A stretch of DNA of 64,000 bases, taken from positions 34,461-98,460 of the forward strand of contig CAZFOB010000013.1 in assembly GCA_964520325.1 (NCBI GenBank). Reading direction: 5' to 3'. A program made the translations under genes and the position numbers. Of this stretch, positions 16,623 to 24,765 are shown in pieces. The notes under the pieces were generated by a model. It saw only the letters and a list, made by a program, of their open reading frames with translations. It was not told the DNA's origin and did no database searches. This DNA comes from CAZFOB01 sp964520325. GTDB lineage: Bacteria; Actinomycetota; JAICYB01. Numbering within the stretch: position 1 is the first letter of the stretch; every line of letters starts with the position of its first letter.

Positions 16623-17930
16623 TTACCCGCTAGTGGCCATGCCGTCGCTTGCGCGTTCAGGCCAACCGATCACTTCGTCTAGGAGCGAGGGACTCGCGAC
16701 ATCACCAGTTATCAACCTTGGCAGCAGCCCATCACGCGCAGACGCAACAACATCATTCTGAGAGCGGAGCGCGCTGACTAGCGCGTGCGCGTCATCAACC
16801 GACTCGGCGAACTGCTTTACCAGAGGCTCGTCTGGTCTGACGACAAGAGCCTCCTCAAAGTCGCGCGGCTTCACTGCTGGGTATGCGGCTCCAGTTGCGC
16901 GACCTACTAGGTAGTCGGTGAAGGACTGTCTTGAAATCAGCTCATAGACAAATGTGCTCGGAAGTGTGCGCGGCCTCAGCACGACTAGCCCCGTGGAAGC
17001 AACGGCGTTGGGCGGCGGGTCAAGGACCAGGGCATGCGCTCGACGATTCGGCCTCACAGTCGCATGCACGACATCGCCGTGTTGGACATGTCGGCGCGCT
17101 CGGCCGGGTGCTTCGGAACCAGGTATTGGTGCGGGCCAATCGAGCGATCGCTCACTAAGCGCGGAAATGTCGAGATAGCGAATCTCGTCCCAAGTTGCCG
17201 GATCGACCTTCGCAGGATTGACGTCAACACATTCGCTCAGCGGGGCAACACGCCAGCCTGTTGGAATCGGACCGACCGAAGACTGCTCGAGCTCATTCGA
17301 CTTGGCGCCGGGGTAGCGGTAGCGCACGAACCACTCGTGGAATAGCGAGCGCGCCGCCTCTTCAAGGATGTCGATGCGTCGCGTGTTGTTGTGCAGTAGC
17401 TCGTCAAACGCGTCGAGTACATCGACTATGCGGGCCTGCGTGTCACGCTCCGGGCACGGAACCGGAAGTCCCCGAACGATGGTCGTGCTGAGGTTCGACA
17501 TCGTCGTTCCAACCGCTTGACTCTGCAGCCACTCGGCTGAAGCACGACTCATCAGCGCGTAGAAGAGAAACCTCGGAAGAAGCGGGCCATCCCCCAACGA
17601 GATCCGCATCGAACCTGTACCACAGAGCGAGCCCTCTTCCTCTGTGCCTATCCAAGCGCACCGGCCGATGTCACCGCGGCGGGCCAGGACTACGTCACCT
17701 TCGCGCAGGAGGTGTTGCCTTAGTTCATCAACCTTTTGCGGAACAACGCGGGCAATGCCTTCGAACCGCACGCGACCGCCTGACATGTCCTTCGGCATCA
17801 CGAGCGCCGGGTCCTCGGGCTCGTCTGAGTAGTCGGAGCGGTGGAGCTGGGAACCGAACGGGCCAGTTCGGATAGTGCCCCCGCACTTGTCGACGAGAGC
17901 GCCGAGCGACTCCGCCGGAAACCTGGTCAA
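16623..17930 (-). CDS. hsdS: Type I restriction-modification specificity subunit
   Basis: 435 residues with two target-recognition domains (about 1-150 and 225-375), each ending in a helical spacer: DTQARIVDVLDAFDELLHNNTRRIDILEEAARSLF-like near 170-200 and LVKQFAESVDDAHALVSALRSQNDVV-like near 380-405. The internal GPIPTGWRVAPLSECV marks the start of the second TRD. Overlaps hsdM by 4 bp (ATGA). It sets the bipartite methylation target, which cannot be predicted here. Confidence 0.93.
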   Translation of the reverse strand: MTRFPAESLGALVDKCGGTIRTGPFGSQLHRSDYSDEPEDPALVMPKDMSGGRVRFEGIARVVPQKVDELRQHLLREGDVVLARRGDIGRCAWIGTEEEGSLCGTGSMRISLGDGPLLPRFLFYALMSRASAEWLQSQAVGTTMSNLSTTIVRGLPVPCPERDTQARIVDVLDAFDELLHNNTRRIDILEEAARSLFHEWFVRYRYPGAKSNELEQSSVGPIPTGWRVAPLSECVDVNPAKVDPATWDEIRYLDISALSERSLDWPAPIPGSEAPGRARRHVQHGDVVHATVRPNRRAHALVLDPPPNAVASTGLVVLRPRTLPSTFVYELISRQSFTDYLVGRATGAAYPAVKPRDFEEALVVRPDEPLVKQFAESVDDAHALVSALRSQNDVVASARDGLLPRLITGDVASPSLLDEVIGWPERASDGMATSG

Positions 17931-19471
17931 CCGAGTATTCCACGCATTACGGCTTCCACCTTCTCGGACAGCTCCTCCGCTGTGGCTGAGAGAATTGAAA
18001 ACTCCTCGTACAGCTCACTCATCTTGGCTCCGAACTCGCCATCGTTGGAAGCAGACGCCGTTGCACCCACGTAGCGTCCGGGATTGAGACTCCACTCTTG
18101 AGCTTCTATCTCCGCGATGGTCGCTACTCTGCAGAGTCCTGGCACGTCTCGGTACGACTCGCCCGGGAAGTGTTCCGCCAGTAACTCGGCCGATCCCGCC
18201 GTGTCCTCGGTCGGTTCGCCGCGCCACAGTCGGACGATGTTTGCGAGGAACTCGATCTGCTCAGGCCGAAAGTCTCGATGAGCGCGGTCAATCTCTCTGT
18301 AGGTATTTCGCGCATCGAGAAAGAGGACAGTGTCGTTCAGGCTCCCGGACGACTTGGCCTTGTCGAAGAACCAGAGCGTGACCGGGAGGGTCACTGTGTA
18401 AAAGAAGTTCGAGCTGATGGAAATCACGACGTCGACAGTGCCGCTCTCGACGAGCTTCCTTCGGGTATCGAGCTCGCTCCCGCGCGCGTCGGCTGCCGAG
18501 TTAGCCATAACGAAGCCTGCACGCCCCTTCTCGTTCAGCGCCGACCAAAACAGCTGAATCCAGAGGTAGTTGGCGTTGTCAGCTCGAGGAAGCCCGAACG
18601 GGTAGCGGCGGTCTTCGACAAGCCTGCTCTTGTCGACCTTGTCGACGTTGAACGGTGGATTCGCGAGGACAAAGTCGAAGCGGCCGAGCGCCTCATGGGG
18701 ATCGTCGTAGTACGAGTTTGCTTCGACGATGTCGCCACCCAGGCCGTGTAGTGCAAGGTTCATCTTGGCGAGGGGAAGGGTGACTTCCTTGAGCTCGCAT
18801 CCGTAGATCGAGAGTTCCTGTCCGGCGTCTCGCTTGTGACGGTTCACGAATTTCGCCGAATGGACGAACATCCCACCCGATCCGCAGGCCGGATCGAAGA
18901 TGCGTCCGTGATACGGCTCAATCACCTCGACCAAGAGTGAGACAATCGATGCCGGCGTGAAGAACTCTCCGCCACCGCGGCCCTCCTGCATCGCGAACCT
19001 CGCCAGGAAGTACTCGTAGATCAAGCCGAAGGCGTCTCCATCGACGGCGTCGACGAGTGGGGCTAGCAATCGGACGAGCTCCAGAAGGGTGGACTTTCCG
19101 AGGCGGCCGTACACCTGCGGGAGAACGCCAGCGAGTTCTGGATTGTCTCGCTCTATCGCCTTCATGGCGTCGTTTAGCAGTCCTCCGATATCCAATTCCT
19201 CCGCTGCCGCCGCGATTGTGGAGAGGCGCGCTTCGTTGGCCACGAACAGCGCTCCCCGCGCTTGGTAGTCCTCTGGGCCGGGCTTTCGGCGCCGGCCAGC
19301 TCCGGCCTCAATCTCCGCGCGAGCGGCGTCGAAGCGTTCCTCGGCGAACGCCAAGAAGATCAGCCCGAGCACGGGATCTCGGTACTGGGTTGCCGTTAGA
19401 TTCGAGTTGGCCCTTAGTTCGTCGGCCGCGGCGCCTAGCCGGCTTTCGAGCTCCTCCAGATCCGTTGGCAT
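17927..19471 (-). CDS. hsdM: Type I restriction-modification methyltransferase subunit
   Basis: 514 residues. The SAM-binding motif DPACGSGGMF and catalytic motif FVLANPPFN define a gamma-class N6-adenine methyltransferase; the N-terminal helical HsdM_N domain (about 1-145) is present. First gene of the operon. A weak -35/-10 pair (TTGACC, 17 bp, TGACAA) lies at 19509-19481 on the minus strand. Confidence 0.95.
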   Translation of the reverse strand: MPTDLEELESRLGAAADELRANSNLTATQYRDPVLGLIFLAFAEERFDAARAEIEAGAGRRRKPGPEDYQARGALFVANEARLSTIAAAAEELDIGGLLNDAMKAIERDNPELAGVLPQVYGRLGKSTLLELVRLLAPLVDAVDGDAFGLIYEYFLARFAMQEGRGGGEFFTPASIVSLLVEVIEPYHGRIFDPACGSGGMFVHSAKFVNRHKRDAGQELSIYGCELKEVTLPLAKMNLALHGLGGDIVEANSYYDDPHEALGRFDFVLANPPFNVDKVDKSRLVEDRRYPFGLPRADNANYLWIQLFWSALNEKGRAGFVMANSAADARGSELDTRRKLVESGTVDVVISISSNFFYTVTLPVTLWFFDKAKSSGSLNDTVLFLDARNTYREIDRAHRDFRPEQIEFLANIVRLWRGEPTEDTAGSAELLAEHFPGESYRDVPGLCRVATIAEIEAQEWSLNPGRYVGATASASNDGEFGAKMSELYEEFSILSATAEELSEKVEAVMRGILG

Positions 19472-19637
19472 GCGACGAGTTTGTCAGGGGAGCGCGCAAC
19501 AATGGTCAAGCGGGGTTGCTGTGGGGTTGCTCGGAGGTCGAAAACCGGCCAAAAGTGCCTACGAGTGTTAACGAATGAATCGCGAGGTCAGCGGCGGTTT
19601 CGGCGCGAACCCGCAGGTCCGCCAACTAGGCTGATAA

Positions 19638-19683
19638 GCGTTCGCAACGCAGAGGTCGGCGGTTCGAATCCGCTCGCCTCCAC
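19638..19683 (+). repeat. att repeat 2 (right end of unit 1)
   Basis: Exact 46-bp copy of the tRNA-Ala 3' part at 1974-2019, without the 5' half of the tRNA, so not a functional tRNA. The bases after it (AGAAGCTG ... GTCAG) resemble those after the other two repeats, suggesting related arm sequences. The remaining 19472-19829 sequence contains no gene that I can see. Confidence 0.9.
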
Positions 19684-19829
19684 CGGAGAAGCTGGCCGGT
19701 CAGAAGGGGTGGGAGCCCACTGACGACACCAGCCAGGCGGGTCCCGATCCGCATGCAGTCCGCAAGAAGTCCGCACGACAGCGGACGGCTTTGTACGGTG
19801 GTGTCGACTGCCGTCACTAATCTGTATCT

Positions 19830-20696
19830 GTGAAGCGGAGACCACTAAAGAGTCGTGGGCAACTGTTCGCGCTCCTCTCCGTTGGTGCGGCGTTGATTGC
19901 CGTCGGCGCGCTGCTTCGCTCGACGCCCGCAGTAGCGACTCCGCTTGTTGTGATGGGCGCCGCGGCGATGATCCTGGGAGTCGTTTTCGCCAACATGGAG
20001 GGCCAGTTCAAGATTGGTCCGCAAGGGTTGGAGGGTTCGCTGATCGCGAATACGGCGTCGGCCGTAATTCACGAAGCGAGTTCGCGTGGGCTACTTGATG
20101 CTCAAACCGCGGAAGCTCTCGGTGACGCTGTCCGCGCAGCTGCCGACGAGGATGCCGACGAACATTCGGCTGAAACGATCGCAACGGACGCGATCAATCA
20201 CATGCTCGAAAGAGCTGCGCCGGGCGGGCCGATGGACACACTGTTTGCATGGCTTGACGCCGCTTGGACTCACAAGAGCATCCGGGCCGCCTGGCCTCTC
20301 ACAGACGACGAACTCCGGTCGGTGATGGCGGAGGCGTGGATCAGAGCAAACAAGGAACACCCCGACGTGATGAAGTACGACGCCGAGGAACTGAGGGAGG
20401 GCCTCGCAGCCCCGTACCCTTCGCACTCACTGTTCGATGCCTTCGAGACGTCCACCCTCGAGGAGTTTCGCGACTCATGGGGCGATGACTTCGATGTTTC
20501 GAAGTACGGAGTCTCGTCCGCCTACCGGCCGGTCCCGCCCGACTACGAGCTGTTCTTCTTGACGCCGACCGATGGCGAAGTGTGGGTGGTAGAGAGACCG
20601 ACGTTGGTCATGACTAGACCGTTCCTGCTTCGTCTTGGCCCGGACGGTTGGCGTGTCGCGTCGCTCGGTCCCACCCCGCCCCGCCTCGCAGAGTGA
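19830..20696 (+). CDS. Two-helix membrane protein of unknown function
   Basis: 288 residues from a GTG at 19830 with TAATCT eight bases upstream, fitting a leaderless transcript. Two hydrophobic helices (about 10-30 and 36-52) form a hairpin, leaving about 235 residues in the cytoplasm. The cytoplasmic part has a helical region with EDADEHSAETIATDAINHMLER and an end rich in aromatic and Pro residues (YRPVPPDYELFFLTP). No family is recognised. It is convergent with the SIR2-like gene, 34 bp apart; a TM-anchored partner in defence would fit, but is not shown. Confidence 0.7.
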   Translation: MKRRPLKSRGQLFALLSVGAALIAVGALLRSTPAVATPLVVMGAAAMILGVVFANMEGQFKIGPQGLEGSLIANTASAVIHEASSRGLLDAQTAEALGDAVRAAADEDADEHSAETIATDAINHMLERAAPGGPMDTLFAWLDAAWTHKSIRAAWPLTDDELRSVMAEAWIRANKEHPDVMKYDAEELREGLAAPYPSHSLFDAFETSTLEEFRDSWGDDFDVSKYGVSSAYRPVPPDYELFFLTPTDGEVWVVERPTLVMTRPFLLRLGPDGWRVASLGPTPPRLAE

Positions 20697-20730
20697 GTGT
20701 CCATGACGTTCAGGGTTCAGTCTTGAAGTG

Positions 20731-21837
20731 TCATGGCTGGTACGCCAGGTATGTCTCGACGTCGCGGTAGAGCCGGATTGCGCTGGCGTCTAAGACGTCC
20801 TTGAGTTTGGGTGTGATCGCGGCATCTGGGTTTACACACTCAACACACTTGAGCGCGACGTTTTGGCGAACCGCAGTTCGCAGCATTTGTCGAGCAAGTA
20901 CGTCGGCCTCCGGAATCGAATACCCGAAGAAGACGAGGCGATCGGCCTTGACAATCGCGTCGTACGCGAGATCCCAGACCTCTTGTAGCAATGCCATTCC
21001 CGTAATGCGCTGCTTCTCGTATATGGGCGGGACAACCAAAGGCCACATGTACCAAGACCGCCCTCCGGGCCGCGGACGAGACCCAATCTTCGGGTCGATG
21101 AGGATGTCTGCCCTATTCGCTACGTGAACGTCTCGGTTCGTCCTGCGAGAAGGAAACAAGGTCGAGAGATCTGGGTTCTCGGCCCTACTTCTGATTAGCC
21201 AATTGAGCGAACCGTGCAGCTTCAGCACCGTAAATGGCGGATCGTGTGGACACGCGGCCACATGATTGTTGAACCTCGATCCCGATCCCCAATTGAGGTT
21301 TCGAAGACCCACGTCGCCATAGAGGCTTCTGAGGCACCATCGACCGTCGTACTTCTTTATGTCTGCTGCGACGCTCTCAATCAGTAGGTCGTGATTGAAC
21401 GTAACGACTGTCATGCCGCCGTCCGCGAGTGCGAACTCCATGCGTAAGAAGCGATCAAGATCCCCGCGTCGAGTTGTGCTCATTGCCCAATTGGTCGTCT
21501 GTGCCAGAACGCGCCGGTAGAGACGTATCGTCTTGATAAAGACTTCGAGCGCTGCGGCAGGCGGCGTTGAGCTCGCTACTGCGTAGTAGACATCGGCGAA
21601 GAACTGCTCCATCGTCACGGAGCCGCGTATCCATGGGTCGTAGAACGCGGGGTCGCTGGCGATACTCGTGCGAAGCGAGTTCATATCGGAGCGAACAGCG
21701 GTTGTGCTCTCTGCGAGACGAGCTGTTTTGGCGAAGAAGTCGCCGTCGAGTGGCGGGTGTTCCTTGTCGTGGACAGGACGGTACGAACTGGCCTGTGCCA
21801 AGGAAGCGCCCGCCCCTGCAACGACTACTGTCTTCAT
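20731..21837 (-). CDS. SIR2-like NADase/deacetylase-fold protein
   Basis: 368 residues from ATG 21837; a TTG three codons upstream is an alternative. SIR2-type motifs: GAGAS (8-12) for the NAD phosphate loop, TFNHD (146-150), LHGSLNW with H208 at the catalytic position, and FGYSIPEAD near the end of the Rossmann domain. These match the SIR2-like domains found in defence systems such as Thoeris, DSR and SIR2-STAND proteins, which deplete or process NAD on infection. As a single-domain protein in a tRNA island it is most likely an antiphage effector; alternatively it is a housekeeping SIR2_2 family protein. Confidence 0.75.
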   Translation of the reverse strand: MKTVVVAGAGASLAQASSYRPVHDKEHPPLDGDFFAKTARLAESTTAVRSDMNSLRTSIASDPAFYDPWIRGSVTMEQFFADVYYAVASSTPPAAALEVFIKTIRLYRRVLAQTTNWAMSTTRRGDLDRFLRMEFALADGGMTVVTFNHDLLIESVAADIKKYDGRWCLRSLYGDVGLRNLNWGSGSRFNNHVAACPHDPPFTVLKLHGSLNWLIRSRAENPDLSTLFPSRRTNRDVHVANRADILIDPKIGSRPRPGGRSWYMWPLVVPPIYEKQRITGMALLQEVWDLAYDAIVKADRLVFFGYSIPEADVLARQMLRTAVRQNVALKCVECVNPDAAITPKLKDVLDASAIRLYRDVETYLAYQP

Positions 21838-22173
21838 CTGTGTCAAGAGAGAGTGTCTCAGCGCCTAGCGACACCCTGGCGTCCCGAAGATGACCAGCTT
21901 TGTATGAGCGTTGAGGCCGAGCTGCGCGCCTCACAGAGGGGGTCTCTGTCCGCTTAGAGGGCTTCGGCGCTGTCCCGTTCAAGACGTAGATGTAGATGCC
22001 GCGCTTCTTGGTCTGACAGTTTGCAGCCTCCGTCTTGTCACCCTCGTGCCACGGATGCTCAGATTCCGCTCTTGCCCTCGTCGGCCATGAGCGCCGCGAC
22101 TTGCGCCTCTAACTTGACCGGGTTGTGCCCTGTCTGCAAGCAGCACTTCGAACTTGCGTTCCGTTGGTCGAGC
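21838..22173. other. Geneless stretch between SIR2-like gene and purC
   Basis: About 336 bp. A short minus-strand reading near 22060-22170 (ending KLEAQVAALMADEGKSGI) looks like the C-terminal tail of a lost protein but I cannot identify it. No RNA gene or strong hairpin seen. Confidence 0.4.
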
Positions 22174-23277
22174 TCAGCTGGATGCTTCCTTCATGTAGTC
22201 GTCGAAGGACCGTCCGGTGATTCGCTCGTAGGCGTCGCGGTAGCGGCGCGTGGTGCCTTCGACCACGTCGGACGGAAGCTCTGGGCCGGGGTCCTTCTTG
22301 TTCCAGCCGACCGTCTCGGCGTGGTCGCGCACGAACTGCTTGTCGAAGGACGGCGGGTTCGTACCCGGCTCCCACTCGTCGGCCGGCCAGTAGCGCGAGG
22401 AATCGGGGGTGAAGGCCTCGTCGCACAGCGTGAGCTCTCCGTCCACGAGACCGAACTCGAACTTCGTGTCGGCGAGGATGATGCCCCTGCCTGCGGCGAA
22501 GTCGCGGGCGTGCTCGTAGAGGCGGATCGAGACGTCGGCGATCTTGTCCACGAGGGCAGCGTCGCCGACGATCTCCTTAGCCTGCGCGACCGAGATGTTC
22601 TCGTCGTGGCCGGTCAGCGCCTTCGTGGAGGGGGTGAAGAGCGGCTCGGGCAGCGCTTGAGCCTCGAGGAGCCCCTCTGGGAGCTTGTACCCGCACACCT
22701 CGCCGGAGCTCTGGTAGTCCTTCCAGCCCGAGCCGGTGATGTAGCCCCGGACGACGCACTCGAGGGAGACCATCTCAGCTTTGAGCGTGAGCATCGAGCG
22801 TCCGGCGAGCTCGGGCGTGCGCATCTCGGACGGGAGATCGCTCGATCGCCAGGCGACGAGGTGGTTGTCCACGATCGCCTTCGTCCGGTCGAACCAGAAG
22901 ATCGAGAGGCCCGTCAGCACCGCGCCCTTGTCGGGGATCGGGGTGGGCAGGACGACGTCGAAGACCGAGATCCGGTCGGTGGCCACCATCAACAGGTGGT
23001 CGCCCGCGTCGAACATCTCGCGGACCTTGCCTGAGGCGACGCGCGGCAACGCCACGGAGACATCGGAGAGGGCGAGCTGCTCGAGGATTTCGCGGTTGCG
23101 CTCGAGAGCCGCCTGAAGACGCTCCTGAAACGCCTTGTCTTGCCTCCGGGCGTCGATGTAGGCCTCGATCGCGTCCCGAATGGCTTCGGCGACCGACAGG
23201 TCCTCCACTCGAGCCACTGCCTCAAGCGTGTCCGCCTGGTCCCTCGGCATCCGCACCGTCATCGATTTCTGCTCCAT
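22174..23277 (-). CDS. purC: Ribbon-helix-helix domain fused to SAICAR synthetase
   Basis: 367 residues in one uninterrupted frame. Residues 5-70 are an RHH/CopG-type domain (SMTVRMPRDQADTLEAVAR, then VAEAIRDAIEAYIDARR and a helical tail), the form found in antitoxins. From about 77 to the end is complete PurC: ASGKVREMF, SLECVVRGYITGSGW and LADTKFEFG are the SAICAR synthetase signatures. PurC makes SAICAR from CAIR, aspartate and ATP in purine synthesis. Normal PurC starts about at residue 76, so only its first few residues are replaced. The fusion lies opposite a Fic gene whose usual partner would be a free RHH protein. Either a deletion fused two genes or the fusion is functional; a sequencing artefact is unlikely because both parts are intact. 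Confidence 0.85.
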   Translation of the reverse strand: MEQKSMTVRMPRDQADTLEAVARVEDLSVAEAIRDAIEAYIDARRQDKAFQERLQAALERNREILEQLALSDVSVALPRVASGKVREMFDAGDHLLMVATDRISVFDVVLPTPIPDKGAVLTGLSIFWFDRTKAIVDNHLVAWRSSDLPSEMRTPELAGRSMLTLKAEMVSLECVVRGYITGSGWKDYQSSGEVCGYKLPEGLLEAQALPEPLFTPSTKALTGHDENISVAQAKEIVGDAALVDKIADVSIRLYEHARDFAAGRGIILADTKFEFGLVDGELTLCDEAFTPDSSRYWPADEWEPGTNPPSFDKQFVRDHAETVGWNKKDPGPELPSDVVEGTTRRYRDAYERITGRSFDDYMKEASS

Positions 23278-23304
23278 TGCGGCCTCCCTTCATCGGTCCG
23301 GATT

Positions 23305-23355
23305 CAGTTGCTCCGGTGGCGGAGCAACTGTACTACCGCGGATGTGTGGTGTCAA
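23305..23355 (-). promoter_or_regulatory. Promoter and operator of the RHH-purC gene
   Basis: On the minus strand: TTGACA (23355-23350), 17-bp spacer, TACAGT (23332-23327). A perfect inverted repeat of 11-bp arms (CAGTTGCTCCG / CGGAGCAACTG, 23305-23330, 4-bp centre) covers the end of the -10 and the predicted start point, the position expected for an autoregulatory RHH operator. Confidence 0.7.
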
Positions 23356-23365
23356 GCATCTGCGG

Positions 23366-23394
23366 TTGACGGTATCACGGTATCATTCTACCTT
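23366..23394 (+). promoter_or_regulatory. Promoter of the Fic gene
   Basis: TTGACG (23366-23371), exact 17-bp spacer, TACCTT (23389-23394), predicted start near 23401. It is back to back with the purC promoter; the two -35 boxes are 10 bp apart. Confidence 0.6.
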
Positions 23395-23486
23395 GTGTCT
23401 GCCCCTACTGGGCCTAAAAGGAGGACGTGGAAGGATCGGCGACCCCGGCGGGCCTTTCAAGGGTTCTTGTAGCGTCCCTCGTCTGC

Positions 23487-23512
23487 TACAAGGAAACGAC
23501 GATTTCCTTGTA
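23487..23512. promoter_or_regulatory. Perfect 10-bp inverted repeat before the Fic start
   Basis: TACAAGGAAA / TTTCCTTGTA separated by 6 bp, ending 10 bp before GTG 23523 and overlapping a TATCAT hexamer (23511-23516). It may be a second operator or an mRNA hairpin controlling Fic translation. Confidence 0.45.
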
Positions 23513-23522
23513 TCATCCCGCT

Positions 23523-24680
23523 GTGGACCCAAAAGACTTTGCAGCCTCAAAGGCCGGGCGGGCGAGGCGTGTCGCCGCGCCGACGCCCTATTGGGCGTTC
23601 CATCCAGCGCCGATGCCCCGCACTCTGCCATTGTCCGCCGAATTGGTTCTCAAGCTCTCTGAGGCCGACCAGGCGCTCGGCCGCCTGCTCGGTGTCGGTC
23701 AGGTGTTGCCCAATCCGCACCTCGTCAGTTCGGCGTACCGGCTCCGCGAGGCCGTCTCGTCACTCGCGATCGAAGGGACGCAAGCCAGCCTGTCGGACGT
23801 GCTCTCATCGGAGGCTTCCGACGCGACGCGCACGAGTGAGATCCATGAGGTTCGCAACTACATCCGAGCCTTCGACTACGGGCTCGATCGTCTGCACGAG
23901 ATGCCCTTGAGTCTTCGCCTCGTCCGCGAGCTGCATGAGCGTGTGATGCAGGGGATCGCCGGACCGGACAAGACGCCGGGCGAGTTCCGTCGATCGCAGA
24001 ACTGGATCGGTCAGGGCGGAACCTCGATCGAGGATTCCGTCTTCGTGCCGCCGCCACCTGAGCCGATGGGTGACGCTCTTGCGGACTGGGAGACCTTCCT
24101 CCACGAGAAGGATCCCGCCTTACCGGTACTTGTTCGCTGCGCTCTCGTTCACTATCAGTTCGAGACGATCCACCCGTTCCTCGACGGCAACGGCCGTCTC
24201 GGCCGGCTCCTCATCAGCTTCTTCCTTGTTCAACAGGGCGTGCTAGCGCAGCCTCTGCTGTACGTGAGTCCGTATCTCGAGAAGCGTCGTCCCGAGTACT
24301 ACGAGCGACTCCAGAACGTCAGGCGCAACGGCGACTTCGACGGTTGGATCGGCTTCTTCCTCGACGCCGTGACTTCTCAAGCACGGGACTCGGTGCGGCG
24401 AGCGGAAGCGTTGCTGGCCGTCTCGTCGAGCTTCCGCGAACGTCTTCGACGAGTTCGCGCTCGCGGTAGTGCGGTTGAACTCGCAGAACAGCTGATCGCG
24501 AATCCCTACCTGACGACAACCCGTGCGGTGAAGGACTTGGAGATGACCTATCAAGGCGCGGCGTACGCGATTCAGCGCTTGGTCGATGCAGGAATCGTTG
24601 AAGAGACGGAGTCTCAGGGTCAGGCGAAGTTGTACTTGGCGCGGGACGTCCTTCAGGTGCTCGAGGCGCCGGCGGACTAG
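23523..24680 (+). CDS. Fic-domain protein (autoinhibited class II AMP-transferase)
   Basis: 385 residues from GTG 23523. The Fic motif HPFLDGNGRLGR starts at H217. The inhibitory motif SLAIEG (S80, E84, G85) sits in the N-terminal helix, so this is class II, self-inhibited. The N-terminal 35 residues (DPKDFAASKAGRA ... YWAFHPAPMPR) match the typical start of this family, and a winged-helix-like region ends the protein (about 325-385). Fic proteins transfer AMP to target hydroxyls. A GTG at 23427 with AAGGAGG only two bases away would add 32 residues that do not resemble the family. Divergent from RHH-purC, whose RHH domain is the likely repressor or antitoxin. Confidence 0.88.
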   Translation: MDPKDFAASKAGRARRVAAPTPYWAFHPAPMPRTLPLSAELVLKLSEADQALGRLLGVGQVLPNPHLVSSAYRLREAVSSLAIEGTQASLSDVLSSEASDATRTSEIHEVRNYIRAFDYGLDRLHEMPLSLRLVRELHERVMQGIAGPDKTPGEFRRSQNWIGQGGTSIEDSVFVPPPPEPMGDALADWETFLHEKDPALPVLVRCALVHYQFETIHPFLDGNGRLGRLLISFFLVQQGVLAQPLLYVSPYLEKRRPEYYERLQNVRRNGDFDGWIGFFLDAVTSQARDSVRRAEALLAVSSSFRERLRRVRARGSAVELAEQLIANPYLTTTRAVKDLEMTYQGAAYAIQRLVDAGIVEETESQGQAKLYLARDVLQVLEAPAD

Positions 24681-24709
24681 GTGGCCACTCCAGGCCGTTA
24701 AGGCCTGCG

Positions 24710-24733
24710 AGCTACTCTCGATTGATGGCGCTC
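24710..24733 (+). promoter_or_regulatory. Second copy of the leaderless promoter/start module (start aborted)
   Basis: GAGCTACTCTCG then GATGGCGCT with the same spacing as at 4081-4103, but the reading frame stops after three codons (ATG GCG CTC TAG). It looks like a relic of the nuclease gene's 5' end, or a promoter now serving the membrane protein downstream. Confidence 0.45.
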
Positions 24734-24765
24734 TAGCTGCGCGAATGCGTTAGGGATCTCTCCTG

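Larger units (their letters stand above)
1974..19683. mobile_element. Integrated element, unit 1 (satellite-like, with defence cargo)
   Basis: Bounded by a 46-bp direct repeat (1974-2019 and 19638-19683) that is the 3' part of tRNA-Ala. It encodes a tyrosine integrase, a divergently transcribed HTH protein and excisionase-like protein, a primase-helicase and an HNH endonuclease, which together are the core of a phage satellite or small integrative element. No capsid, portal, large terminase, FtsK/TraB or relaxase gene is visible. Cargo: DUF5343/HigB-like operon, NucS-like nuclease, NERD-NACHT protein, HsdR/HsdS/HsdM. Boundaries are seen in the sequence; the satellite label is inference. Confidence 0.85.

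Noticed and set aside
19638..19683. A second tRNA-Ala gene
   Set aside because: Only the 3' part is present; no acceptor 5' strand or D-arm precedes it, so it is an att site.
22021..23034. A 337-codon plus-strand frame opposite purC
   Set aside because: Shadow of the PurC gene, whose family signatures are clear on the minus strand.
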